Assembly (NCBI GenBank): GCA_025738555.1
Contig: JAOVFP010000024.1
Span: 1,426,001-1,490,000, forward strand
From: Cyathus striatus
Taxonomy: Eukaryota > Basidiomycota > Agaricomycetes > Agaricales > Nidulariaceae
Length of the DNA stretch: 64,000 nucleotides
Reading direction: 5' to 3'
Each line of letters begins with the position of its first letter. The first letter of the stretch is position 1. This document shows, one piece after another, positions 53,802 to 64,000 of the stretch. Position numbers and translations under genes: made by a program. The notes beneath the pieces were generated by a model that saw only the letters and a list, made by a program, of their open reading frames with translations, made no database searches and was not told the DNA's origin.

Positions 53802-56731
53802 TTATGTGTCCAGGCATTTGATTTCCCAAGCCTTGAGAAAAGCGACCCCTCTCCCACCCCGAGTACCACCTACAAAAATTTAAGCTCACCATCAGAAATA
53901 ATAACTGAGTTATGCTCACCTCGGGTACCCCGTGTTCTCTCCCCACGGCCTCTCCGTTCTTGTGCTTGTTCACCGCGCTTTTCACCTTTATTTCCGTCCG
54001 TTCTCTCTCCCCAGGAACCTGTTCCACCCATCTTTGTATCCAACGACTTCTCATTTTGGTCGATCATGGTTCCTACTTTCTCGGCAATTGTCTGTGCCAA
54101 TTGCTGCATTCGAGACAACTCAATTCGATGGAAGATGACAACACCGGCAGCATGATCGAGAGACGCGGACAACTCTTCGTTCCAGATCATTTTGGAGACA
54201 ATCGACGTCACAGTTCGGAGGGGTAGAGAGAAGGTACGCGAAAGCAGGGAAAGGGATAAAGAGCTATAATGAGGAGCGTATGTGAATAGGTAAGTCCGTA
54301 ATCCCTGCTCCTGAATCCGTCTGATGCAGGTACATTATAAGCTTCAGTAATATTATAAGGGGCTAAACAACTTACTTTGCCAACATATCTTTCACGTCTG
54401 CAGCCTCGGGCATCAGGCTCCAGATTTTGATACTTTGTATCAAATCTCGACACTGTTCCCATTCCCCATTCTGGAGCGCTTTGCTAGCCTGCATTATGTG
54501 ATCCCTAGTGCTTTCTGGTGGGCCAGTGAACACTTGACGATCCGCGAAATCTAATAGTCGTCGGAATGGTTTTGAGATCGCCTTTCGTTTCAACTCCTCG
54601 GAATCAATGCTCGCAAGCAATGGAATCTCTACTAGCATACTGGATACTAGAAAGGCAGCTTCCAATAATTCGGTATTGATGTGCATGTGGAACGGTAGCT
54701 GTCGCTGCTTCTCCGCTTTCTCCTGTTCGGGAGTCAGCACTTGGAAACGTTGCTGGTGAACGCCTTGTGCAAGAAGTTCTTTAACTCTCTGAGTGGTAAA
54801 TATCTCCTGAAGCGTAGCTTGCGCTTCCTTTATCAATCCTGAGCGGAAGGCGCAGAGGCCCAGCTGAACTACAGTTCGGTTGTAAAGAATTTGAGTAGCT
54901 ACATCCGTAGAATGTATGGATTCCTGCAAATGTGACATCAGGAGCATGTCACGAGCTGTGTGAAAATCATTGTGAAGGGCGTGATGATATATGTGGCTAA
55001 GCATAGCCCGCGTCCTGAGGAGAGAGTTCCCCGATTTATAAAGGTAAACACATAGTGAGTGAATCAAAGATGAGGTAGTTCCATGAATTTGAAGTGTCAT
55101 AGAAGGCTTAATCTCAGATGTGTCAACCGCAGATTCCAATGCTTGCACAACAGCGTTCGGCTTACATCAGACCAGTATTAGTCCCTGTATTTAAGTATGA
55201 AACTAAAAGCCTCACCTTTGAATAAATATGCTCCAAGCGGCGCATGATTACACGTCCGAGAGGATCGTCTTGTTTCGTTTGCTCATAAAAGGCTTGTGCA
55301 CGGCATATTGTACAATAGAGGACTTTCTCGTCCTTAAGACGTTCAACGTACTCCGTACCATGCGGATCGATATTCTGCAAGCTACGCGTAAACTCGTCAT
55401 CTAGGCGGTCGATGAAACTAATAATGCTGCCCCGAATTCGAACAATCCCATTCTCTGTCGCAGGCGACCTTTCTGCCATTTCATCGTAGTCATCGGTAAC
55501 TTCTTGAATGGAATAGTTCGAATCTGCAGCCACAATTGATACGAGTTGATCAACTTCTCGCTGTGCTGACAGCCAAAGTTCAGTGGGCATGTGGCTAGAT
55601 ACAGACGAATTGTAATCGAATCGGGAAGAGATCAGCGCGAGAAGTACACGGATGCGCTGGTACGAAGTTGCAGCAACTTCAAGGAGTTTTTCTAGTATCC
55701 TGATTTGTTCTGCGCGGTCGGTATTCTAATAAGAGGTGCGTAAGCGCGTAAAATAGGAAATAGCAACAACGCCATGTACCTTCTTGCCTCTGGCTTCTTG
55801 AACGGCTTGCAAGTTTTTGAAAATGCTTTCGGAGGTGAATTGCATTACCTTCCCTCCCTTCCCCACTGTAGTGAACTCGTCTACTTCATCTTCGTCAGCA
55901 GTAGCTGCAGGACGACGACCGGTAACAGCAACGGTGGATGACGGTTCTCGGGATATTGAAGCCATATAGTCGCGCTCAAAAGCTTCTGGATCCTTCAATG
56001 TAAAACAGAGCAATCAGCAATGGGAGTGTCATCAATGTGCAGCAATCACCTCCTGGTACTTCTTGACGTCGTCTTCATTTTCCTTAACTGCTTTCTTAAC
56101 TTTCTGTTTCATAGCCGTCAGAGCCTTTGCGTTTGTTGCATTCATTTTTTTCTTGGTCTCCTTTTCCTTTACGAGAGCGTTATTGATAGATGTCTCAAGG
56201 TTGACTAACGTCTTGATATAGAAGGGTGGGATTGGCTCTGCAACATTATGCTGACGCTGGATCATTCGAGCAAGTTTATCAAACTCTACGGAAGGATATA
56301 AATGTTCTTTCAAACATTCAGCATGAGTGGAACCCACCTGTCGAAATCGCGACCCAGTCATTTATTTTGAGAGCGTTCTCCATGGTCTTCCCAGTAGCCT
56401 CCATTTCCATCAATCGCTTTTCCTGTGCACTCAAAATTCGTACTCCAGGTTTCTCGTCTTCATCGCTCTCTTCATCATCAGATTCACCAGCAAGAGGAAG
56501 TGTCGGTTTGGATGGACGCTTCGGTACGTCGCTATCACTGTCACTTTCCTCCTCGTCGGAAGACTCGCTTGAAGAAGAGTCATTGGTGCGCAGAAATCGG
56601 GACATTGCCGGCTTAGCGGCGGTGGTAGTTGGTCTGGCAGGAGCTTGCTCATCACCGCTGGACATGAGCTCATCCTCAGAGGAATCGGAATCGGAATCGG
56701 AATCGCCTGCTTGTCTGAAAAAACGAGACAT
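53802..56731 (-). CDS. translation initiation factor eIF3, subunit c
   Basis: Core subunit of eIF3, which bridges the 40S ribosome and eIF1/eIF5. Minus-strand exons 56338-56731, 56050-56285, 55780-55992, 55216-55725, 54376-55160, 53920-54320 and 53802-53869 sum to 2607 bp, 868 aa. The N-terminus MSRFFRQAGDSDSDSD with long acidic Ser/Asp/Glu runs is typical. KINDWVAIST/EFDKLARM spans the first intron. The middle carries IYHHALHNDFHTARDMLLMS and LGLCAFRSGLIKEAQATL. The PCI/winged-helix end has GLRTYLFTYAPHYSSLSLSL and LRTVTSIVSKMIWNEELSAS. The C-terminus is RG-rich. The last exon is uncertain: another frame over the same DNA reads GRFSQGLGNQMPGHITQ (stop at 53785) and looks more natural, but I find no splice that reaches it. 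Yeast Nip1 is 812 aa. Confidence 0.92.
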
Positions 56732-57364
56732 TTTGCGCTCCTAAATAAAGACTTCAAGCTTTTGGTTTAAATGGGATGAGAGATGAGTGGTAGGATAAGA
56801 AATGAGTTGAATCTGTTCAGTAGCTGCTGCACGTCCCTAACCAAAATTTAGAGTTGCGGCTCAAACCGAATTACTTCAAACTCAGAAATTATGTAATTCC
56901 CACTAACTTTAGTTAGTTGGGTTATGGGGCTCGAAATCAGTAGATTCCAGTGCCGTGAAGCCGTTGCAGGGTCGTGTATACGGAGTTCAATTCTTCGGCA
57001 GTTTGCTTATGGCACCTTTGTTCGTCCTCTTCAGATAAGTTACATTATGTACTGTTTTCCACTGTTCCCTTGTACACCCCCAATCCCTTGTACACTGCCT
57101 GTTATTTTGGCAAGCAGGCCACCTACATAACTTTAGTCTTCTTATGACAACCTGAATACATCTTTTTTAACCACATATGTTTATTTTTTAAGTCAGAGCA
57201 TTCACTTCTTTTGTAATGTTCATATCTACATGTTTTTCCAATTTTTGCGAAATTTGTATCTTACCTCATAATTTTAATGCATCTTCTCAGGTCTCAAATT
57301 GTTTCCAATATCATCATACATATTATAAAAGTAATGACATTGTGTTATATTGTGTGGTTGTACC
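56732..57364. other. eIF3c upstream region, then AT-rich DNA
   Basis: 56732-56890 should contain the eIF3c promoter. A palindromic word block at 56897-56919 begins a 40-bp sequence that recurs at 59227-59265. The CpG density of the gene island ends near 57000. Confidence 0.45.
56895..56935. repeat. palindrome-containing repeat, copy 1
   Basis: CCCACTAACTTTAGTTAGT, an imperfect palindrome, followed by TGGGTTATGGGGCTCGAAA. Copy 2 at 59227-59265 reads the same way with AGGGTTATAGGGTTGAG. Probably the same end of a small dispersed element. Confidence 0.55.
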
Positions 57365-57777
57365 CATCAGCAAAACAGCATTTTACTTGTGGACTTGTAT
57401 AGCTTGTATGGCCTGTGGAAGAGTCAGCAATCATTTACAATCACACATGTACTATTACTAATCTTAGGAGATATATTGATTTTATGATAACACAATAAAT
57501 ATGCCAATTAACACCATAAAAAGAATGGAGGTACAGTCCATAGCTACATAGGTTTTATATCTCAAGTTTTTGAGAGAAATTAGCAATGGGAGGGGTACAT
57601 TTCATGATCTCCTTAATTGAGTGACTAAGCAATGGTAGTACATATCAGGACATATGATCAGAACTTGTAGCTAAGCAACAATAACTTGTCACCATCAGAT
57701 TTCCAGCACTTGTACAGCTTGTAAGGACTTGTACAAGCTGAAACAAGTTGCACAAGTAAAATGCTGTTTTCCTGATG
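57365..57777. mobile_element. 413-bp TIR element (MITE-like)
   Basis: The left end CATCAGCAAAACAGCATTTT... and the right end (complement) CATCAGGAAAACAGCATTTT... match over about 27 bp with one mismatch, continuing less exactly through ACTTGTA/ACAAGT words. No coding sequence. The target duplication is not clear. Confidence 0.55.
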
Positions 57778-58133
57778 CCCTAGGCAGCATGGAATGACAG
57801 CTTCATCCCTGGGATAAGGAAGGTAGAAGCTTCAGAATCACATCATGTGACATATTGTGACTTGTGACAGATTACAGATGTCACAGATGTGTAATGATGT
57901 GTAACACTGTACAAAGGACTAGTGTGGGCAGAAATTTCTGAAAACAACAAAAAAACATACTACCCCTTCAGTTAGCATTGTATGCTCTTGAAATTTTGTA
58001 CATATGATGTTTGAAGTGCTGCAAACATTTCTGTAAAATCAAATTCAATTGCAACTAACTACACAATCTACAATTCTAACATCAAAATTTAGTGTACAAA
58101 GGAATGGTGGGAAACAGTAGTAGTACCTACTTA

Positions 58134-59017
58134 AGATAGGCCTCATACAGATTTGACCACCCCATGTGATCAAAGCATTACAGCATATGATAAAACAGTA
58201 ATTCAAAATTTACTTGCTACAGACTGAACAAATTATATGCTCATAACTACAAAGTGTTGAAAATATATATTTAAATAGCTTGACATTTTTGATTGAGAAA
58301 ATAATGAAAATTGGAAGTATTAATACCAAATTACCATTGCTGTCCCATTATAGAAGGTGCAAGGTTGGTACACCATCAAATAGTATTTTGCAAACCACAC
58401 TCTGTAAACCTACTGTAAGTATTACTGGCATATAACTACTGATTGTGTAAAACATGAATCTAAATAACATCCAGTTATATGAAGCTAAAATGGTGAGAAA
58501 TGAGGAAGTGGATATCAAATTACTGGCTGTCACACATAATGAAAGGTCAAATAAGATAATATATTGGCACCCAGGGCACCACTAGTGCAAGGGTTGACCG
58601 AAAAATTTGGAGGTTGCACTTGCAAATGAACAGAATCTAATTTATTGCATTGCCATGATGGCACCAGTATCCAACAAAATAAAAAGACTCAGAAACAATC
58701 TATGGGGAGGAAGAAAGAGGAAACACAAAGAATCAGTGGTGGAATCTGATGCTGAGAACAATGATACCAAGACAGTGAGGTATGGTCATTCTGTTGGTGC
58801 ATTACATACACTGAAGAAGAGCACTAGAGAAATGGCAATCAAGAGAAGAAAAGACGAACAGGTGGTACATTCTCAAGGATATTAACAAATGTGTACAGCA
58901 TTGATAAGAGGTGGATTACAGCAGTACAATTATCTAATGATGGGTGTCACAGATCATCACAGTTTGTAACAGAATGTCACATCATGTGGGGTGGTCAAAT
59001 CTGTATGAGGCCTATCT
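58134..59017. mobile_element. 884-bp element with 31-bp perfect TIRs
   Basis: The left TIR 58134-58164 and right TIR 58987-59017 are identical inverted copies (outermost AGATAGGCCTCATACAG). It is flanked by TA on both sides, consistent with a TA duplication and Tc1/mariner-type mobilisation. It carries one 92-codon open frame (58607-58885). Probably non-autonomous. Confidence 0.75.
58607..58885 (+). CDS. hypothetical 92-aa basic protein within a TIR element
   Basis: ATG-free reading near the left edge, with Met codons inside. The clearest part, APVSNKIKRLRNNLWGGRK and RKHKESVVESDAENND, is strongly basic then acidic, as in a DNA-binding or nuclear protein fragment. It lies wholly within the 884-bp TIR element, so it is either captured coding sequence or a remnant of the autonomous parent. 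Not recognised. Confidence 0.3.
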   Translation: MEVALANEQNLIYCIAMMAPVSNKIKRLRNNLWGGRKRKHKESVVESDAENNDTKTVRYGHSVGALHTLKKSTREMAIKRRKDEQVVHSQGY

Positions 59018-61512
59018 TAGTACTGAGGCCTTATACCATAATCAATTCCCCACTAACCTACCTCATGTAACATTCAATGGAGTCATACAAACTGTACTTG
59101 TTACTATTTAATTGTGTTAAGGTTTAATCTTCCATGCTGTTACTTAATTTTTGAACTGCTTAGTCTGTTATAGAGTACTACTATGAAGTACAGCATATCA
59201 ACAGACACAATAGCTTTTTCTCTGAGTTCTATATTCCCACTAACTTTAGTTAGTAGGGTTATAGGGTTGAGTTCAAAACCTTTTTAGCAGTACTATTGCT
59301 GCCCTAGAGATTATAAAATTTCATTCATGTACAGTTTTACATACCTTCCTGTCCTCCAATCCTCTTTGGATTTTTCAGACACATTGGGAACTCATTCATC
59401 TAGATGACTGTGTATTTAGTTTGAGGATATTTGAGGAATGACATCTTGAGGATGCCTCCTGGTTGCAGGGACTCCTAAATCCTAGGAGTTTATAATTGAG
59501 TAACAGGCATGTCACAGCTGCCAAATTAAAGGTCTGCTGGCACCAGCCAAGATCTTTTCACTCTGTGTCACTCACAAGTTGCTCAGGCAACACTCAGGTC
59601 ACTCAAGTCACTTGCATTCATGTTTTAAAATCATTTTATTTCAATGTGGGGGGCATATAGAATGGTAAAAGTGGCTGCTGCTACTGCTAGGGTAATTATG
59701 TGAAGGTATGTGGTAGTAATGAGACTTGTGATACTGATGCTGCTAAGTAGGCAAATGAGGCTGCCAGTACTGTGATGGTTCTGCAAGGACAGGTGGTGGT
59801 GGGTGTGCATATACAAGAGTGGGATGTGAAGGAATTAGAGTGGGAAGTTGTTCTGTTGCACCTAATAGTGTAGATGTAATATATTATATATGGTAATTAG
59901 AACTCAGACATGATGTATGGACATGGTAAACTACAAGAGGAAAAGTAATACAAGATAATGTATTGAAATTACAACTTTAGACTACTCAATAAATGTACTG
60001 ACATCTAGGGTATATATACTATAATACTGTTGTAGATCTCATTGACACATTTTGAGCACAATGGTGGGAATGGTAATACTGACACTTTCCAAATTCAGAT
60101 ACTTACTATGCATGAATTTGTTTCACCATGGAGATATGATGTCAGGGTGCTTCCAAAATGTTTTATGTCAACATTAATGAATTGTGTGTTGCAATCTGCT
60201 TCTTTTCTGCATCTTTCAAAGTCTTGTGCTTCATATATCATATTGCATGTTTTCAATATGTTCTCCTTATGTTTTTCATATGTTTTCCACATTTCCATAA
60301 TTTTTATAAATATTTCTACCTCATGAAAACTGAGCAGGCCACTTTCACACTACATTCCTAGTGTATGTTTTTTTTATATTTTCCAATTTCTGACATATCC
60401 ATAAAAATAGTATAATGTGATCACCTATGTATGCAATCTGTTCATCTCAATTGCATCTCAACTCTCATCACTTGATTCAAAGATGTCCACAGGAGAACAT
60501 GCCTGAGCACCCACTGCATCAGGATCTGAGCATGATTACATAATCCATTCATATCATACAATCATACTGGTGCAGCCATAACATATGGAGATTTAGGAAA
60601 TAAATGAAAATAGCAATTCAGTGCTGTTCCACTGATAAATGTGGCATAAATTAAACCAGTCAACACTTACTGTATGATATAATAATAAATGTGTGGTCAC
60701 TTATCCCATTTTTCACAACTTTTAGTTTTGGTCTGATGAAAATGTACAAGCCTTTAGAATTCAGTTAATTATACCTTTAGACTGCAACTATTGCACATGA
60801 CTGCATAATGTCCAATTCACTTGACAAAGACATTTGTGTGTGTTTATAAGCTTCAAATATCAATGAATTCATGCTTCATTATGCATCTTTGGTTTACATA
60901 CAAGCCTACAATCAGATTCTGCACCTGGTTTTCCATAGAAGTGATTTTTTTTGGAAATAGAAACAAAAAACAAATGGTACTAGTGAGTATTCTAAGCCAA
61001 TTACACACATATAGATATTTTATAGGTAGTACATTGTCAGAATTCGATATTCTCATGTACATTCCTTGTAATAATGCCCAAGGAACCTGTTTTTATACAG
61101 ATGGTTGTGGCCATTAGCCATTATGCAAAGGTTTAGATTGATATTGGAATGTGGCTTCCATTAATTAGTTTCATTGAGACAATTGGTTAAAATGAGAGAA
61201 GTATGGGTTGGAAGTTGGTGGTGGGATGATAGTGGGATGCAGGTGCACCTTGTTGTCTGACTAAAAGGTTACCATGGACTGCCTCATGTATCAGCTACCC
61301 TAGAAATGTGAGAATGAGCCCTTCCTATCTGGTAACCTATGGTAATTTACAGCAGGCATACATTACAATGTATTGTAAACTACTGCAGATAATATATAGA
61401 TTTTACAGTATTGCCTGTCTGTTGGTGTAGTTGGGGGTGGATATGAATCTTGATTGTTGTGTGATAAGGCTGCTGCATGTCCAGTAGCACATCAATTGAA
61501 GAGTCCTGCAAA
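59018..61512. other. AT-rich, no gene supported
   Basis: It contains the second copy of the palindromic repeat (59227-59265). The minus strand at 59640-59820 gives a His/Tyr/Ser/Pro-rich reading (YWQPHLPT, SHYYHIPSHNYPSSSSHFYH) that may be a degenerate protein tail. Nothing else stands out. Confidence 0.4.
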
Positions 61513-63817
61513 TCAAGGTAGTGCTTTGGCATCTGGATTGGTTTCAAAGTGAGTTTGTATTCTTGCTAAGATCTCAGATTTCTTGCCTTCCTTGCTGAGG
61601 GAAAGAGCTGTCACAATGTCTTGAAGATTGTCCTTGTTTTTGCTCAACAACAAGCCCAAAAACACATGATCTACTCTTATTTGAGCCCTTTGTTCCTCCA
61701 CCTGACACTGCCTTTCTTCCTGCTATGCAATTGTTTCAGTCTTCTTTTGTGCCTTTGCTTCTTCTTCAGCTTGTTGCTCATTGCATCATTGTCTGGCTTC
61801 GGTACTTGTCAAAAGCTCAGCATTAGTGTGAACTCCCTTATGCTTCTTCTTATTGGTCTTTGAGTTTACTTGCTCTGCCAAATCACTGTGTTTGCATGCC
61901 AATATTACTGCATGGTTAAATGCTTGATTTCATTCTGAATGTAGGATTCCAACAGCAACCTGAAGCTCTCTGATTCAGGCTAAGAGTTCCTTCCTTGGAG
62001 TTTCATGATCAACTGGCTTGAGTAGTGTATTTAGAGACTCTGAGCTATATGCAGACTGTGAAGAGCAGGTTGTTGTTGATGATGACTGAGAATGACCATG
62101 AGAGGATGCTTCTACAGGTGCTGAACTGGACTCAGAACACATTTGGGGTCCAGGTACTTGCAATGATTCAATTTGAGAGGAGGAACACAAATTCCATGTA
62201 TGCCTCTGGTTAGATACAAGCAATGTGAAGTCAGAACTTGCAGGCCATGAATTCAACTGAGTGATCTGTTCTGGTCTGTGCATGTGATCATTGTGATCAA
62301 GTGACATTGTTGATGTCTGAGTTGGGGTGTGTGATTGATGTTCAGTCCCCCAATTTCTTCTTCACTCCCCTCTCCACCTTCTTCCTCTTCCTCCTCCTCC
62401 TCACTGCTTGTATTGCTGTCATTGTTATGGAGCACCACAGGGTAGTACCCAGTAGTGTCTTGCTCAACCTCCACCTCATCCTCTGGTACATCATCTGGCT
62501 CCATCTCAAAATCAGAGCCCATCTTAGTTGAGTATGTACTTGGGAATTGTGCTACCTGTGATGTGCTAATGCTGGGTGCAAAGTCTCTGGCAGTGTGTAT
62601 CTCTGGAGCAAAGGGATGAATTCCAGACTTTTGCCATGCACTGAGGATATTTGTGCTTGTCATCATGCAATTGCATGCTTTCATGTACTCCCTTACAACA
62701 TCTTGATTTTGCATCCCTTCATAACCTCCTTCTCTGCATCCCATGAAGTCATCGCAACATTTTTCCCAACTCCTTTGTAGAGGACTGAAGACTCCAGTAG
62801 CTTGTGTGTTGTGTGTGCTGGCAAGCAGAGCAATTCAATACAGTTCTCAATGGCAAGTTGTATCATCTTGTCTGTGATATGTGAGTGGTGACCATCGAAT
62901 ATGAGAAGTATAGGCTTCTTGGATGTGTTACAAGCCTTTGATTGGGGGATGAACGACTTCTCAAACCATTTGGCACATAAGGTATTGCTAGTCCATCCAT
63001 TTTCAGATGTCTCAACACTAACATGTTATGTGAATATGACTTCAGGTGAAATTAAGGCTATTGCATACCATATCCTATCATCAACTTCAAATACTGCTGG
63101 GTTGAGCATTGTTCCAGGGAACACAAACCCTGGAAGTAGGGCTTCTCCATCTGCTGAACAGCATTCAATGACTGTTACAAGGGTTATGTTGGCATCATGA
63201 ATCTTGTAGTTCTGGCAATCCTCTCTAGAGAAGAAATACTTTGTTGGTATTCCTTTCCACCCCCCTCCAAGCTGTATACCCTTCTCATCCATGTTATAAA
63301 TGTTCTCCCAGGGAATACTGTGCTCATCCATCACTTTCTTCAACTTGTTGTAGTACTCTTGGACTGCAGGGTAGTTGAATAACTGTGTGTGTTTGGGGTC
63401 AAGTCCAGAGGCCTTTCATTTTTTAAGGTTGGGGTAACATGCTATGAACCTGTGGATCCAGTTATTGCCTGGATATCTGCCTGAAAGCTCCATAACCTTC
63501 AGTTGTATGGTTTCTCTGCAGACTGGTCTTCTGATGTATCCTAGGAACTTGATCCAGTCCACTAGGACAAGCTCCACATCAGGGCTTAGAAGCATCTGTG
63601 AGTTGTGGGCATTCTCTGGTGCTTTTGTGGCTTTCTGAAATCAATTGCAAAGAGTTTGGTAAGCAGTAGGAGGTAAATCATGGGCCTTCAAAGCTTTTGT
63701 CATGCTGCCACCATGTTCACCTTTCTCAAGGCTGGCTAAGGTGGCAGTGAGCTTTTGCTTTATATCCTTGTCCTTGTAGTCTACCTTCTGTTTTTGATAT
63801 CCAGCAGCTTTCAGCAT
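61513..63817 (-). pseudogene. decayed pogo-like (Tc1/mariner) transposase
   Basis: Minus-strand reading from a Met at 63817 to a stop at 61513. N-terminal HTH/CENP-B-type region (KQKLTATLASLEKGEHGGSM, SGRYPGNNWIHRFIACYPNL). Catalytic region: first Asp in NIYNMDEKGIQLGGG; TVIECCSADGEALLPGFVFP; second Asp in LLIFDGHHSHIT; then LCLPAHTTHKL followed directly by GVFSPLQRSWEKC. The expected QPLD with the third catalytic Asp is deleted (about 62796-62801), shifting frame. TGA stops at 63641-63643 and 63416-63418, plus a TAA before HVSVETSENG. An acidic Glu run follows at about 62360-62420, and a SAP-like C-terminus (LQDIVTALSLSKEGKKSEIL) ends it. Element termini were not found. Confidence 0.8.
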
Positions 63818-64000
63818 GGCAGTAGATTCTCACCACAGGTGTCACATCATGCTAGTCATTTTGCCCTGGAGAGAACTTATGAGAGGGGCATCTATGATGC
63901 ACACACTGCACCAGAAAGTGGAAAGTAAAGCTTTGGCATTTCTTCAAAATGTGCATTCAGATCTCTGGCAGCCTACCATGTAGAATACTTTCTTGATATT
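63818..64000. other. window end, upstream of the pogo-like gene
   Basis: Probably the 5' part or flank of the pogo-like element. No TIR visible before the window ends. Confidence 0.35.

Overview
The window looks like a chromosome segment of a filamentous basidiomycete, most likely an agaricomycete. The host genes carry many short GT-AG introns (about 46-67 bp), and the mobile DNA mixes Ty1/copia, hAT, pogo-like and (by resemblance) KDZ-type elements. I cannot name the species.

Layout. (1) 1-20.3 kb is a graveyard of nested LTR retroelements. I define four LTR families. LTR-A (~310-335 bp) is present only as solo or broken LTRs, about 17 of them. LTR-B (~320-340 bp) is the LTR of a decayed copia element whose gag, protease, integrase and RT/RNase H remain at 3.6-8.6 kb. 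LTR-C (239 bp) includes one complete 585-bp TRIM at 10086-10670. LTR-D (218 bp) occurs as solo copies. LTR-C and LTR-D each contain a tRNA-like sequence with Pol III A and B boxes. Most insertions keep 5-bp target-site duplications, so the nesting order can be read. (2) 21.1-26.3 kb has degenerate minisatellites, pyrimidine-rich tracts and a 3.0-kb foldback element (22243-25241) whose ~0.9-kb arms are built of tandem repeats and tipped by hairpins. (3) 26.5-31.1 kb is a decayed KDZ-like transposon with a companion gene. (4) 31-33.4 kb is minisatellite containing a CpG-rich 280-bp MITE. (5) Two nearly identical 4.4-kb hAT transposons lie in opposite orientation (33498-37912 minus, 41173-45589 plus), each with its own 8-bp duplication. 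(6) 46.4-56.7 kb is a compact island of five intact host genes: pyroglutamyl peptidase I, APS kinase, a germinal-centre (Nak1/Kic1-type) kinase, eIF2B gamma and eIF3c. (7) 56.8-64 kb returns to repeats: two TIR elements and a decayed pogo-like transposase.

Two processes shape the non-genic part. One is LTR-LTR recombination, which leaves solo LTRs, some with mismatched flanks that mark deletions. The other is C-to-T decay at CpG: most in-frame stops in the dead elements are TGA where CGA (Arg) is expected, and the two hAT copies show this directly. The gene island is visibly richer in CpG.

The most novel-looking object is the TRIM: identical LTRs each carrying a tRNA-like unit, a primer site matching the anticodon arm of initiator tRNA-Met, and a purine tract. 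The foldback element comes second. Exon boundaries were assigned by hand; the five host models close in frame, but none has been checked against transcripts.
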